Shown: in pieces, positions 1 to 5,637 of the stretch
How the letters are laid out: each line of letters starts with the position of its first letter
How positions within the stretch are numbered: position 1 is the first letter of the stretch
Source of the DNA: DASQVO01 sp035640715
GTDB taxonomy: Bacteria > Actinomycetota > Actinomycetes > Streptosporangiales > Streptosporangiaceae
DNA: 15,820 nt
Direction of reading: 5' to 3'
NCBI GenBank assembly: GCA_035640715.1
Contig: DASQVO010000114.1
Span: forward strand, 1 to 15,820
Translations under genes and position numbers: made by a program
Notes under the pieces: model-generated
Seen by the model: only the letters and a program-made list of their open reading frames with translations
What the model was told of the DNA's origin: nothing
Database searches by the model: none

Positions 1-205
1 AGGCGCGCAGCACGCGCAGGTGCTGGGAGACCAGCGGCTGGCTTACGCCCAGCGCGGCCACGAGCTCATGAACGGGCATGTCGCGGGTGGCCAGTTCCCG
101 GACGATCCCCAGGCGCACCGGAGAAGCGAGGGCCTTGAGCAGCTCGCTGGCTGCCTGAAGGGAGGGCCCGGGAGAAGCAGGCCCGGGAGGAGCAGCCGCT
201 CTCAT
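1..205 (-). CDS. ArsR/SmtB-family metal-responsive repressor (partial, N-terminal 68 residues)
   Basis: Read on the minus strand from an ATG at 205 to the window edge; the rest of the protein lies outside. After a Pro/Ala/Gly-rich N-terminus of about 15 residues, residues 20-68 give the ArsR winged-helix start: ELLKALASPVRLGIVREL, then the recognition region VHELVAALGVSQPLVSQHL at 45-63. This is the typical pattern of ArsR/SmtB proteins, which are dimeric repressors released from DNA by a metal ion. The metal-binding residues usually lie further C-terminal, so the metal cannot be told from this fragment. It lies 113 bp downstream of the His-rich gene on the same strand, which suggests metal sensing (inference). 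No Shine-Dalgarno sequence precedes the ATG. An AT-rich -10-like GTTAAT at 214-219 places the transcript start near the start codon, so translation may be leaderless. Confidence 0.85.
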   Translation of the reverse strand, partial: MRAAAPPGPASPGPSLQAASELLKALASPVRLGIVRELATRDMPVHELVAALGVSQPLVSQHLRVLRA

Positions 206-235
206 ATGCGGAAATTAACATGCAGCAAATGCTTT
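203..235 (-). promoter_or_regulatory. AT-rich promoter/possible operator of the ArsR gene
   Basis: A short AT-rich island in very GC-rich surroundings just before the ArsR start codon. On the minus strand it holds TGCAT, a -10-like GTTAAT and CATATG. CATATG and TGCAT recur in the same order in the promoter of the His-rich gene (around 727-746), but the distance between them is about 3 bases longer here. ArsR proteins commonly repress their own promoter, so a shared operator is plausible. The -35 region is not convincing. Confidence 0.4.
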
Positions 236-250
236 ACGCCTCCGCTGGTT

Positions 251-292
251 CCCGGCCCGGTCCGCCAGCGGTGGTCACCAGGCCGGGCCGGG
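251..292 (-). terminator. GC-rich hairpin downstream of the His-rich gene
   Basis: The 10-bp arms CCCGGCCCGG (251-260) and CCGGGCCGGG (283-292) are exact reverse complements with a 22-base loop. The hairpin starts 27 bases beyond the His-rich stop codon and lies before the ArsR promoter, so it could end or attenuate the first transcript. There is no T-tract, which is usual for actinobacterial terminators. GC-only arms also arise by chance in such a genome. Confidence 0.4.
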
Positions 293-318
293 TGGGCCGG
301 GTGGCCCAGCCCGGTTGA

Positions 319-621
319 TCAGTGCTCGTCCCAGTGGCCGTTGTGAGCGGCGTGGCGGTGCCCGTCGTGGACGTAGTCGGTGTGGCCCTCGTGCGGAACG
401 GCGACATGCCCGCACTGCGCGCCGTGCTGGTGCTCGTGCCCCTCATGAGGGGTGTGCTGGGCGGTGCTGCATTCGTCCACATGATCCTCGTGAACGCGGT
501 GGATGTGGCCGTCGTGCGCGTAGTCGGCGTGATCGCCGTGCAGAAACGCGACGTGGCCGCAGCCTTCGCCGTGGATGTGCGGGTGGCCGGTGTGCGTGGC
601 GTGCTGGCTGGTGTCCGGCAT
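319..621 (-). CDS. His-rich metal-binding protein with internal duplication
   Basis: A 100-residue soluble protein with 27 His and 3 Cys (C21, C51, C70), and no signal peptide or membrane segment. It consists of two similar halves. Residues 12-50 contain GHPHIHGEGCGHVAFLHGDH and residues 61-100 contain GHEHQHGAQCGHVAVPHEGH; each continues with a DY-HDGH-H-H-H-DE pattern. Single-unit versions of this CGHVAVPHGDH...DYVHDGHRH protein are, from memory, widespread in actinobacteria, where they are uncharacterised or loosely named as zinc-transport related. Here the unit appears doubled. The start is an ATG at 621 with AGAAGG about 8 bases upstream. Likely role: binding or buffering Zn, Ni or Co, probably under the downstream ArsR repressor (inference). 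Which metal, and whether it stores or delivers it, cannot be read from sequence. Confidence 0.8.
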   Translation of the reverse strand: MPDTSQHATHTGHPHIHGEGCGHVAFLHGDHADYAHDGHIHRVHEDHVDECSTAQHTPHEGHEHQHGAQCGHVAVPHEGHTDYVHDGHRHAAHNGHWDEH

Positions 622-715
622 GACGGAAGTCCTTCTCTCGGCTCGGGCGCTCCCTCCGGGCCCTGCGCCGCGGGCATTTGCATGGCGCGGGACAGGAGCG
701 CGTGCTGTCGATCTG

Positions 716-750
716 AGAAGATATTAGCATATGGCAATCTATGCATGATA
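716..750 (-). promoter_or_regulatory. Promoter and palindromic operator upstream of the His-rich gene
   Basis: An AT-rich island holding the inverted repeat GCATA (727-731) / TATGC (740-744) with an 8-base spacer. It overlaps a minus-strand -10-like TAATAT at 721-726. An imperfect palindrome over the core promoter is what an ArsR-family repressor would need. The start codon is about 100 bases further on, so this transcript has a leader. Assignment to this repressor is an inference. Confidence 0.45.
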
Positions 751-948
751 GAGAGGCCCGCATTTCCGGCTCCGGCTGCCTGAAGGTTCCAGCCCCGCGG
801 CCACCGTCTCGACGCCCCGGACCCCTGCGGTTCCTGCCACTACCTCCGGCAGCGCCCGTTATTCACCCAGAGTTGAGCTCTGCGCCGGAAACTGCGACGA
901 CACCGCCAGCAGCGCGCCCCTTACCGATCGGCGTGCTTCACGACGCGG
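751..948. other. Intergenic stretch between divergent genes, nothing recognised
   Basis: The gap between the divergent His-rich gene (start 621) and mftD (start 1036) is 414 bases. Apart from the two promoters at its ends, I see no gene, repeat or RNA structure here. Open frames through it lack ribosome binding sites and family features. Confidence 0.5.
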
Positions 949-977
949 CTGGCACCATAATCCGCCCGCGCTATAGT
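949..977 (+). promoter_or_regulatory. Probable sigma-70-type promoter of mftD
   Basis: A -35-like CTGGCA (949-954; 4 of 6 to TTGACA) and a -10-like TATAGT (972-977) are separated by exactly 17 bases. The expected transcript start near 984 gives a leader of about 50 bases carrying the AGGAAGGA ribosome binding site. An ATG at 979 lies at the promoter itself and is therefore not the start codon. Confidence 0.5.
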
Positions 978-1035
978 AATGGCACGTGGTGCCAAAAAGA
1001 GGTGCGAGCGGCTGCACAACAGGAAGGACAGCCCG

Positions 1036-2217
1036 ATGGCGAGTACCAGGGAATGGTTCGAGACGGTGGCCGAGGCACAGCGGCGGGCCCGGCGGCGGCT
1101 GCCGACATCGGTGTACCTGGCGCTGGTAGCCGGCACCGAGAAGGGCATCACGCTGCAGGACAACGTGGCGGCCTTCAGCGAGCTGAAGTTCACGCCACCG
1201 CACATCGCCGACCTGCCGGCCGCACGGGACGTGGCGACGTCGGTGCTGGGCCAGGAGATCTCGCTGCCGGTGATCGCGTCACCGACCGGCGTCCAGGCCG
1301 TGCACCCCGACGGCGAGGTCGCGGTCGCGCGGGGGTCCGCAGAGGCGGGCACGGCGATGGGCCTGAGCTCGTTCGCGAGCATGCCGGTTGAGAAGGTGCT
1401 GCCCGTTAATCCGGCGACCTTCTTCCAGACCTACTGGTCCGGCAGCCGGGATGCCATCCTCACACGGGTGGAGCGTGCCCGCCGGGCCGGCGTAAAGGGG
1501 CTGATCGTCACCCTGGACTGGTCATTCTCCAACGGCCGGGACTGGGGCAGCCCCGCGATCCCGGAAAAGATGGACCTGCGGACGATCCTGCGGCTCACCC
1601 CCCAGGGAGTGACCCGGCCCAGGTACGTGCTGGACTGGTTCCGGCACGGCGGCCTGCCGGACCTGACGGTCCCGAACATGGCGCTGCCCGGCGAGCCGGC
1701 GCCGACGTTCTTCGGCGTCTACGGCGAGTGGATGCAGACTCCCCCGCCGTCATGGACTGACCTCGGCTGGCTGCGTGAGCAGTGGGGCGGCCCGTTCATG
1801 GTCAAGGGCGTGATGCGCCCCGACGATGCCCGCCGGGCGGTCGACATTGGCGCCACCGCCATCTCGGTGTCCAACCACGGCGGCAACAACCTGGACGGCA
1901 CCCCGGCGGCGATCCGGGCCCTGCCCGCCATCGCCGACGCGGTAGGCGGCCAGGCCGAGATCCTCCTGGACGGCGGCATCCGCCGCGGCAGCGACGTCGT
2001 CAAGGCTGTCGCCCTCGGCGCCCGTGCCGTCATGATCGGCCGCGCCTACCTCTGGGGACTGGCCGCCAACGGATCCGCCGGGGTGAAGAACGTCTTCGAC
2101 ATCCTCCGCGGCGGGATCGACTCCACCCTGCTGGCCCTCGGCCGGCGATCCATCCACGACCTCACACCCGACGACATCATCGTCCCCGAGGACTTCAGCC
2201 GCGGGCTCCACAAATAA
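1036..2217 (+). CDS. mftD: Pre-mycofactocin synthase MftD (FMN-dependent alpha-hydroxyacid dehydrogenase family)
   Basis: 393 residues from ATG 1036, preceded by AGGAAGGA (1021-1028) at 7 bases. The whole length matches my memory of MftD: WFETVAEAQRRARRRLP at the start, LPVIASPTGVQAVHP near 80, TPPP-W--LGWLRE-WGGPF, SNHGGNNLDG at 279-288 and DGGIRRGSD at 312-320, then LGARAVMIGRAYLWGLAANG. In lactate dehydrogenases of this family the active-site His is followed by GGR; here His281 is followed by GGN, as in MftD. Known role: MftD oxidatively deaminates AHDP, made from the MftA C-terminus after MftC and MftE, to give pre-mycofactocin. None of mftA, B, C, E or F is in the window, so this copy is solitary locally. 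A CapA-type gene follows after 76 bases. A related family member with another substrate remains possible. Confidence 0.85.
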   Translation: MASTREWFETVAEAQRRARRRLPTSVYLALVAGTEKGITLQDNVAAFSELKFTPPHIADLPAARDVATSVLGQEISLPVIASPTGVQAVHPDGEVAVARGSAEAGTAMGLSSFASMPVEKVLPVNPATFFQTYWSGSRDAILTRVERARRAGVKGLIVTLDWSFSNGRDWGSPAIPEKMDLRTILRLTPQGVTRPRYVLDWFRHGGLPDLTVPNMALPGEPAPTFFGVYGEWMQTPPPSWTDLGWLREQWGGPFMVKGVMRPDDARRAVDIGATAISVSNHGGNNLDGTPAAIRALPAIADAVGGQAEILLDGGIRRGSDVVKAVALGARAVMIGRAYLWGLAANGSAGVKNVFDILRGGIDSTLLALGRRSIHDLTPDDIIVPEDFSRGLHK

Positions 2218-2293
2218 CAATTGCCGGGCGGCATCGGCGTGGACCATATGACGCCCCGTTGCCGGCCGTTCTTGCGGCTGGCACGGTGAAAGC

Positions 2294-3406
2294 ATGGGCG
2301 GGCACGTAGTGAGAGTGTTCCTGTGCGGCGATGTGATGACGGGCCGCGGTGTGGATCAGATCCTCCCCCATCCCGGGGATCCGCGGCTCCGCGAACCCCA
2401 CGTCAGCGATGCCCGGGCGTACGTCCGCCTCGCGGAGAGCGTGGCCGGGCCGATCCCGCAGCCGGCCGGATTCGGCTGGCCCTGGGGAGAGGCGCTGGCG
2501 GTCCTGGATCACTTCTCACCGCATGTGCGGGTGATCAACCTGGAAACCAGCATCACGCGCAGTAGCGACTTCGCCCCGGGCAAGACCGTCCACTACCGGA
2601 TGAACCCAGCCAACATCGCCTGCCTGGCTGCCGTCCGTCCGGACGCGTGCGCGCTGGCCAACAACCACACGCTCGACTTCGGCCGCCAGGGGCTGACGGA
2701 GACCCTGACGACGCTGTCCGGCGCCGCCCTGTGCCCGGTGGGTGCCGGGCAGGACCCTGACAGCGCGCAAGCGCCCGCCGTGATAGGCGTGCCCGGCGGC
2801 AGCCGGGTGCTGGTCTTCTCCTGCGGCACACCTTCCAGCGGCATCCCCTCCGGCTGGGCCGTCACTGCCAGCCAGCCCGGCGTGGACGTGCTCCCGGATG
2901 AGTCGGAATCCACTGCCGACCGTCTCATCGGCCGCATACAGCACGCAAAACGCCCGTGTGACATAGCGGTCATCTCGCTCCACTGGGGCTCCAACTGGGG
3001 ATATGACGTGCCCGCGGGCCAGGTACGTTTCGCTCACCGCCTCATTGACGGCGGCGCTGACCTCATCCACGGCCACTCCTCGCATCATCCGCGCCCCATC
3101 GAGGTATACCGTGGCAAGCTCATTCTGTACGGCTGCGGTGACTGCATCGACGACTACGAGGGCATTGCCGGCCACGAGGAGTACCGCGACGACTTGCGGC
3201 TGCTCTACTTCGCCGCCGTCGACCCGGCCACCGGCACGCTCGCTGGACTGCGCATGGTGCCAATGAAAGCCAGCAGGATGCGGCTGGAGCACGCCACCGT
3301 TACGGACGCCCAGTGGCTCGCAACGGTCCTGCAGCGGATCAGCCGCCGCTTCGGGACACGGGTGGAATCCGAACCCGGCGGCATGCTCACGCTCCGCCCG
3401 CAGTGA
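2294..3406 (+). CDS. CapA family (PGA_cap) metallophosphatase-like protein
   Basis: 370 residues from ATG 2294; a GTG at 2309 is an alternative start. The family motifs are present in order: GDVMTGRG (D13), NLETSIT (N82, E84), LANNHTLDFG (N123-N124-H125), SLHWGSNW (H230) and DLIHGHSSHHPRPIEVYRGK (H259, H261, H264, H265). These are the metal-binding positions of the calcineurin-like fold of CapA proteins. CapA of Bacillus belongs to poly-gamma-glutamate capsule synthesis, but most CapA-like proteins have no known substrate. There is no signal peptide or membrane anchor, unlike the Bacillus protein, so it is probably cytosolic. It follows mftD on the same strand by 76 bases and could be co-transcribed. 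No poly-glutamate synthesis genes are in view. Confidence 0.8.
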   Translation: MGGHVVRVFLCGDVMTGRGVDQILPHPGDPRLREPHVSDARAYVRLAESVAGPIPQPAGFGWPWGEALAVLDHFSPHVRVINLETSITRSSDFAPGKTVHYRMNPANIACLAAVRPDACALANNHTLDFGRQGLTETLTTLSGAALCPVGAGQDPDSAQAPAVIGVPGGSRVLVFSCGTPSSGIPSGWAVTASQPGVDVLPDESESTADRLIGRIQHAKRPCDIAVISLHWGSNWGYDVPAGQVRFAHRLIDGGADLIHGHSSHHPRPIEVYRGKLILYGCGDCIDDYEGIAGHEEYRDDLRLLYFAAVDPATGTLAGLRMVPMKASRMRLEHATVTDAQWLATVLQRISRRFGTRVESEPGGMLTLRPQ

Positions 3407-3585
3407 TGCCCAGCATCAGCGTGAGCCCGCTGCTGACCTGCGACGGGAAGAGCATCGCCGCCATGGCTGTGACGTGGATGAGGTGGCCGAAGGTGGGTAA
3501 GGCGCCTGTCTATGCACACCTGAACCCAGATGCGCAGCCGTCGGCTGCACGGGCCAACCGGCCCGCAACAGAAGGAGTGAGCCAG

Positions 3586-3831
3586 ATGACCACTTGCGAG
3601 GTATGCGGAAACGACTATGACAAGGCATTCGAGGTGATCGCGGCCGGGAATCGGCATATCTTCGACAGCTTTGAGTGCGCGATCCAGGCGATGGCGCCGG
3701 TGTGTGAGCACTGCGGCTGCCGGGTGATCGGCCACGGCGCGGAGGTTGAGGGCCAGTTTTACTGCTGCGCCCACTGCGCTCGCGAGGCCACCTCTACCAA
3801 CCTCGTGCACGACCGGGCCGCCACCGTCTGA
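3586..3831 (+). CDS. Small Cys-rich metal-binding protein (metallothionein-like)
   Basis: 81 residues from ATG 3586, with GAAGGAG (3571-3577) 8 bases upstream. It carries nine Cys: C4-x2-C7, C31, C40-x2-C43-x-C45 and C60-C61-x2-C64, with several His (H24, H42, H50, H63). The stretch VCEHCGCRVIGHG followed by FYCCAHCARE resembles proteins annotated as prokaryotic metallothionein-like or zinc-ribbon proteins. It probably binds Zn or a similar metal in the cytoplasm; a function beyond that is not known to me. The frame stays open upstream to ATG 3406, which overlaps the capA stop (TGATG). A 141-residue form is therefore formally possible, but the 60 extra residues show no family features, and the strong ribosome binding site favours 3586. 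Confidence 0.75.
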   Translation: MTTCEVCGNDYDKAFEVIAAGNRHIFDSFECAIQAMAPVCEHCGCRVIGHGAEVEGQFYCCAHCAREATSTNLVHDRAATV

Positions 3832-3857
3832 GCCAGCGCGCCACGCACGCGGCGGGA

Positions 3858-3886
3858 TTACCGGGGCCAGGCCCGGGAGACATACT
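3858..3886 (+). promoter_or_regulatory. Possible promoter of a leaderless pcm transcript
   Basis: A -10-like CATACT (3881-3886) ends 5 bases before the GTG start at 3892, with TTACCG (3858-3863) at a 17-base spacing as a weak -35. The GGAGG at 3887-3891 directly abuts the start codon and is too close to act as a Shine-Dalgarno site, so leaderless translation is the simpler reading. The -35 is only 3 of 6. Confidence 0.3.
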
Positions 3887-3891
3887 GGAGG

Positions 3892-4551
3892 GTGACCAGT
3901 CCGCGGCATAGGCCAGGCCCGGACGACCTGGTCTTGGCCGCCCGGGCCGCGGGTGTGCGTGACCCGCGAGTGCTGGAGGTGCTCCGGTCAATCCCGCGGG
4001 AGGAGTTCGTGCCCGCCGATTACGCCGGGATGGCTTACACCGACCAGCCCATCCCGATCATCCACGAGCAGGTCACCACGCAGCCGTCGCTGTCGGCCAC
4101 GATGGTGGCCGCACTGGGCCTGGCAGGCGGGGAAAAGGTCTTGGAGGTCGGCACCGGCTACGGGTACCAGACGGCGCTGCTGGCGCGCCTGGCCGCCCAG
4201 GTCATCAGCATTGAAGTCTGGCCTGATATGGCCGCTCGGGCGCGGCGCAACCTCGCTGGGCAGGGCATCGGCAACGTGGTGGTGATCGTCGGTGATGGAA
4301 GCCAGGGAGCCCCCAGGCACGCACCATTTGACGCGATCATCATCTCCGCCGCCTTCCCCACCGTGCCGCCGCCCTTGGCCGCCCAGCTCGCCACCGGTGG
4401 GCGGCTGGTTCAGCCCATCGGACCCGGGGGCAGAGAAGATGTGGTCCTGCACCAGCGGACCGAAAGTGGCCTGAGCCGCGTGCGGGTACTCGCCAGGGCA
4501 AGCTTCGTGCGGCTTCACGGACGGTATGGCTATCCTCCAACACCACTTTGA
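3892..4551 (+). CDS. pcm: Protein-L-isoaspartate O-methyltransferase
   Basis: 219 residues, a normal length for bacterial Pcm. The enzyme transfers a methyl group from S-adenosylmethionine to the free carboxyl of L-isoaspartyl residues, starting repair of aged proteins in the cytoplasm. Visible features: the substrate/active-site region VTTQPSLSATM at 61-71, the SAM-binding motif I VLEVGTGYGYQTALLARL at 83-100, the acidic residue E108 after strand 2, VGDGSQG at 133-139, FDAIIISAAF at 146-155 and GRLVQPIG at 170-177. The GTG at 3892 is the only reasonable start near the conserved N-terminus. It is separated by 60 bases from the Cys-rich gene, so it may have its own promoter. Confidence 0.9.
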   Translation: MTSPRHRPGPDDLVLAARAAGVRDPRVLEVLRSIPREEFVPADYAGMAYTDQPIPIIHEQVTTQPSLSATMVAALGLAGGEKVLEVGTGYGYQTALLARLAAQVISIEVWPDMAARARRNLAGQGIGNVVVIVGDGSQGAPRHAPFDAIIISAAFPTVPPPLAAQLATGGRLVQPIGPGGREDVVLHQRTESGLSRVRVLARASFVRLHGRYGYPPTPL

Positions 4552-4791
4552 CCAGGGCAGATCTCAGCCGCGCCCAGGAAGAAGCCGTAGCATCACGTCC
4601 CGGGCGTCGTCAGGCCGCCCAGGGCAGGTCATCCATCCTTGGAATCACTCTTCTCTGGTGCTGATGCTGAAACGCCTCATACCCATGCGAACGATAGGTG
4701 TTACGCCCACACGCTGAGCGGGCACGGCGGACGGCCGACAGGTAGGCCAGCCACCCCAGGCTCTGGGATTACCTGCGGCACACGCATGAAG

Positions 4792-4829
4792 GGCCCCCGG
4801 GGGGATGGGATGGGTGGGTCCCGGGGGCC
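4792..4829 (+). terminator. 10-bp GC hairpin with G-quadruplex motif in the loop
   Basis: GGCCCCCGGG (4792-4801) pairs perfectly with CCCGGGGGCC (4820-4829). The loop region 4802-4818 reads GGGATGGGATGGGTGGG, four runs of three G with loops AT, AT and T. It lies 241 bases downstream of pcm and may end read-through transcription, though no T-tract follows. In the plus-strand RNA the G-rich segment is in the sense orientation, so both hairpin and quadruplex could form. Confidence 0.5.
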
Positions 4830-4942
4830 GCTTAGTCTCATTCTGCCCATGTTCTGGCTGTTATAACAAGATAACTTTGAGTGATACTTGCAGGAGTGTC
4901 CCGGTAACCCGGAGTACCGGAAAGGTGAACGAACAACTTTTA

Positions 4943-4963
4943 GGTATCGAATCCTTCGATACC
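4943..4963. promoter_or_regulatory. Perfect 9-bp-arm palindrome (operator or RNA hairpin)
   Basis: Arms GGTATCGAA (4943-4951) and TTCGATACC (4955-4963) are exact reverse complements around a TCC centre. The mixed base composition makes chance less likely than for GC-only hairpins. The size suits an operator for a dimeric repressor, or a tight stem-loop in RNA. No gene starts right beside it on either strand, so its partner is unknown. Confidence 0.45.
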
Positions 4964-5114
4964 AGTAATATCATGCTGCTGCCGCGGTCATTGCCCGGGC
5001 CGGCCGCCCGGGCGGCGTCGGCTCGCTGAGCGGCCGGGCCCTGCCGCAGGGAAGCGATGCCTGCATGGGTGAACCGTTCCCTCGGGCGGCGTATCCAGAG
5101 GCGGACGGGGATAG

Positions 5115-5588
5115 TCAGACGATCTTGCGTGAGCCGGGACCTGGGACCGGCGTGACCTCACGCGCGGATGCGAGGGAATGACCGTGCGCACAGGTGAGCT
5201 GGAGGCGCACCGGCTGGCCGCAGTCGCGGTGGGTGAGAGCGACCGGCGGCCCCACCGGGGCGGCGTACCGGTCACCCCACTCCATCAGGGCCACGATGAT
5301 CGGGTACAGGTCCAGCCCCTTCTCGGTCAGCCGGTACTCGTGCCGGCTGCGCTGGCCCTGCTCCTGGTAGGGCACCCTGCGCAGCAGCCCTTCCCGGACG
5401 AGCCGGGAAAGCCGGTCGCTGAGGATCTGCCGGGGCGCCTGGGTGCGCCGCTGCATGTCGCCGAACCGGCGGATGCCGTTGAACACCTCACGCAGCACCA
5501 GGAAGGTCCACTTCTCGCCGATGATGGCAACCGCGGCGCCGATCGAGCAGTTCGCGGGGTCATAGTCCAGTGGCCAGGGGCGTTCCAT
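5115..5588 (-). CDS. HxlR-family winged-helix transcriptional regulator
   Basis: 157 residues from ATG 5588. Typical HxlR features: Cys14 in CSIGAAVAIIGEKWTFLVLREV (first 20: CSIGAAVAIIGEKWTFLVLR), then RRFGDMQRR at 40-48, APRQILSDRLSRLVREGLL at 51-69 and YRLTEKGLDLYPIIVALMEWG at 85-105 in pieces. HxlR proteins are dimeric regulators; several sense electrophiles such as formaldehyde, quinones or disulfide stress through the conserved N-terminal Cys. After the DNA-binding domain there is a C-terminal tail with H120, C123, C133, H135 and H137, a possible metal-binding or redox site like the ribbon tails of some relatives. It is divergent from the GNAT gene with only 34 bases between start codons, so it probably controls that gene and its followers (inference). 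Confidence 0.85.
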   Translation of the reverse strand: MERPWPLDYDPANCSIGAAVAIIGEKWTFLVLREVFNGIRRFGDMQRRTQAPRQILSDRLSRLVREGLLRRVPYQEQGQRSRHEYRLTEKGLDLYPIIVALMEWGDRYAAPVGPPVALTHRDCGQPVRLQLTCAHGHSLASAREVTPVPGPGSRKIV

Positions 5589-5594
5589 ATCCGC

Positions 5595-5623
5595 ATGCTA
5601 GGTCTGGTTGACAGACTCAGCAA
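5595..5623 (-). promoter_or_regulatory. Promoter of the HxlR gene (leaderless)
   Basis: On the minus strand, TTGCTG (5618-5623) and TAGCAT (5595-5600) are separated by exactly 17 bases. The ATG at 5588 begins 6 bases after the -10 element, where the transcript start would fall. No Shine-Dalgarno sequence is present, so the mRNA is probably leaderless. It overlaps the opposite promoter element TTGACA, so the two genes compete for the same DNA. Confidence 0.5.
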
Positions 5624-5637
5624 TGGCAGGCGATGCT
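5608..5637 (+). promoter_or_regulatory. Possible promoter of the GNAT gene
   Basis: A perfect -35 hexamer TTGACA at 5608-5613 is followed after 18 bases by GATGCT (5632-5637, 3 of 6 to TATAAT). A transcript starting about 7 bases later would begin at the GTG at 5644, giving a leaderless message. If this is right, the GNAT protein starts at 5644. The weak -10 keeps confidence low. Confidence 0.35.

Larger units (their letters stand above)
4552..5114. other. Gene-poor region with stacked inverted repeats
   Basis: 563 bases between the convergent pcm and HxlR genes. The first about 185 bases show nothing clear. From 4739 on there are six inverted repeats. (a) CAGGTA 4739-4744 / TACCTG 4770-4775, enclosing CCCAG 4755-4759 / CTGGG 4763-4767. 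(b) The G-rich-loop hairpin at 4792-4829. (c) GTTAT 4860-4864 / ATAAC 4871-4875. (d) CCGGTA 4901-4906 / TACCGG 4915-4920. (e) GGTATCGAA 4943-4951 / TTCGATACC 4955-4963. (f) GCCCGGGC 4993-5000 and again 5006-5013. The part from about 4858 to 4980 is clearly AT-richer than its surroundings. A GTG frame at 4925-5029 (34 residues) is possible but unsupported by homology. Confidence 0.55.

Noticed and set aside
322..783. Open plus-strand frame of about 153 codons over the His-rich gene
   Set aside because: It is the complement of the His/Asp/Gly-rich frame (Val-rich shadow). The minus-strand frame has the ribosome binding site, the internal duplication and the family likeness.
979..1035. ATG 979 as the start of mftD
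   Set aside because: It lies at the -10 element, has no ribosome binding site, and the extra 19 residues are not MftD-like; ATG 1036 has AGGAAGGA at 7 bases.
1750..2309. Long overlapping frames on both strands within mftD and into the gap
   Set aside because: They are typical high-G+C shadow frames rich in Arg/Pro/Gly or Val/Asp, without motifs.
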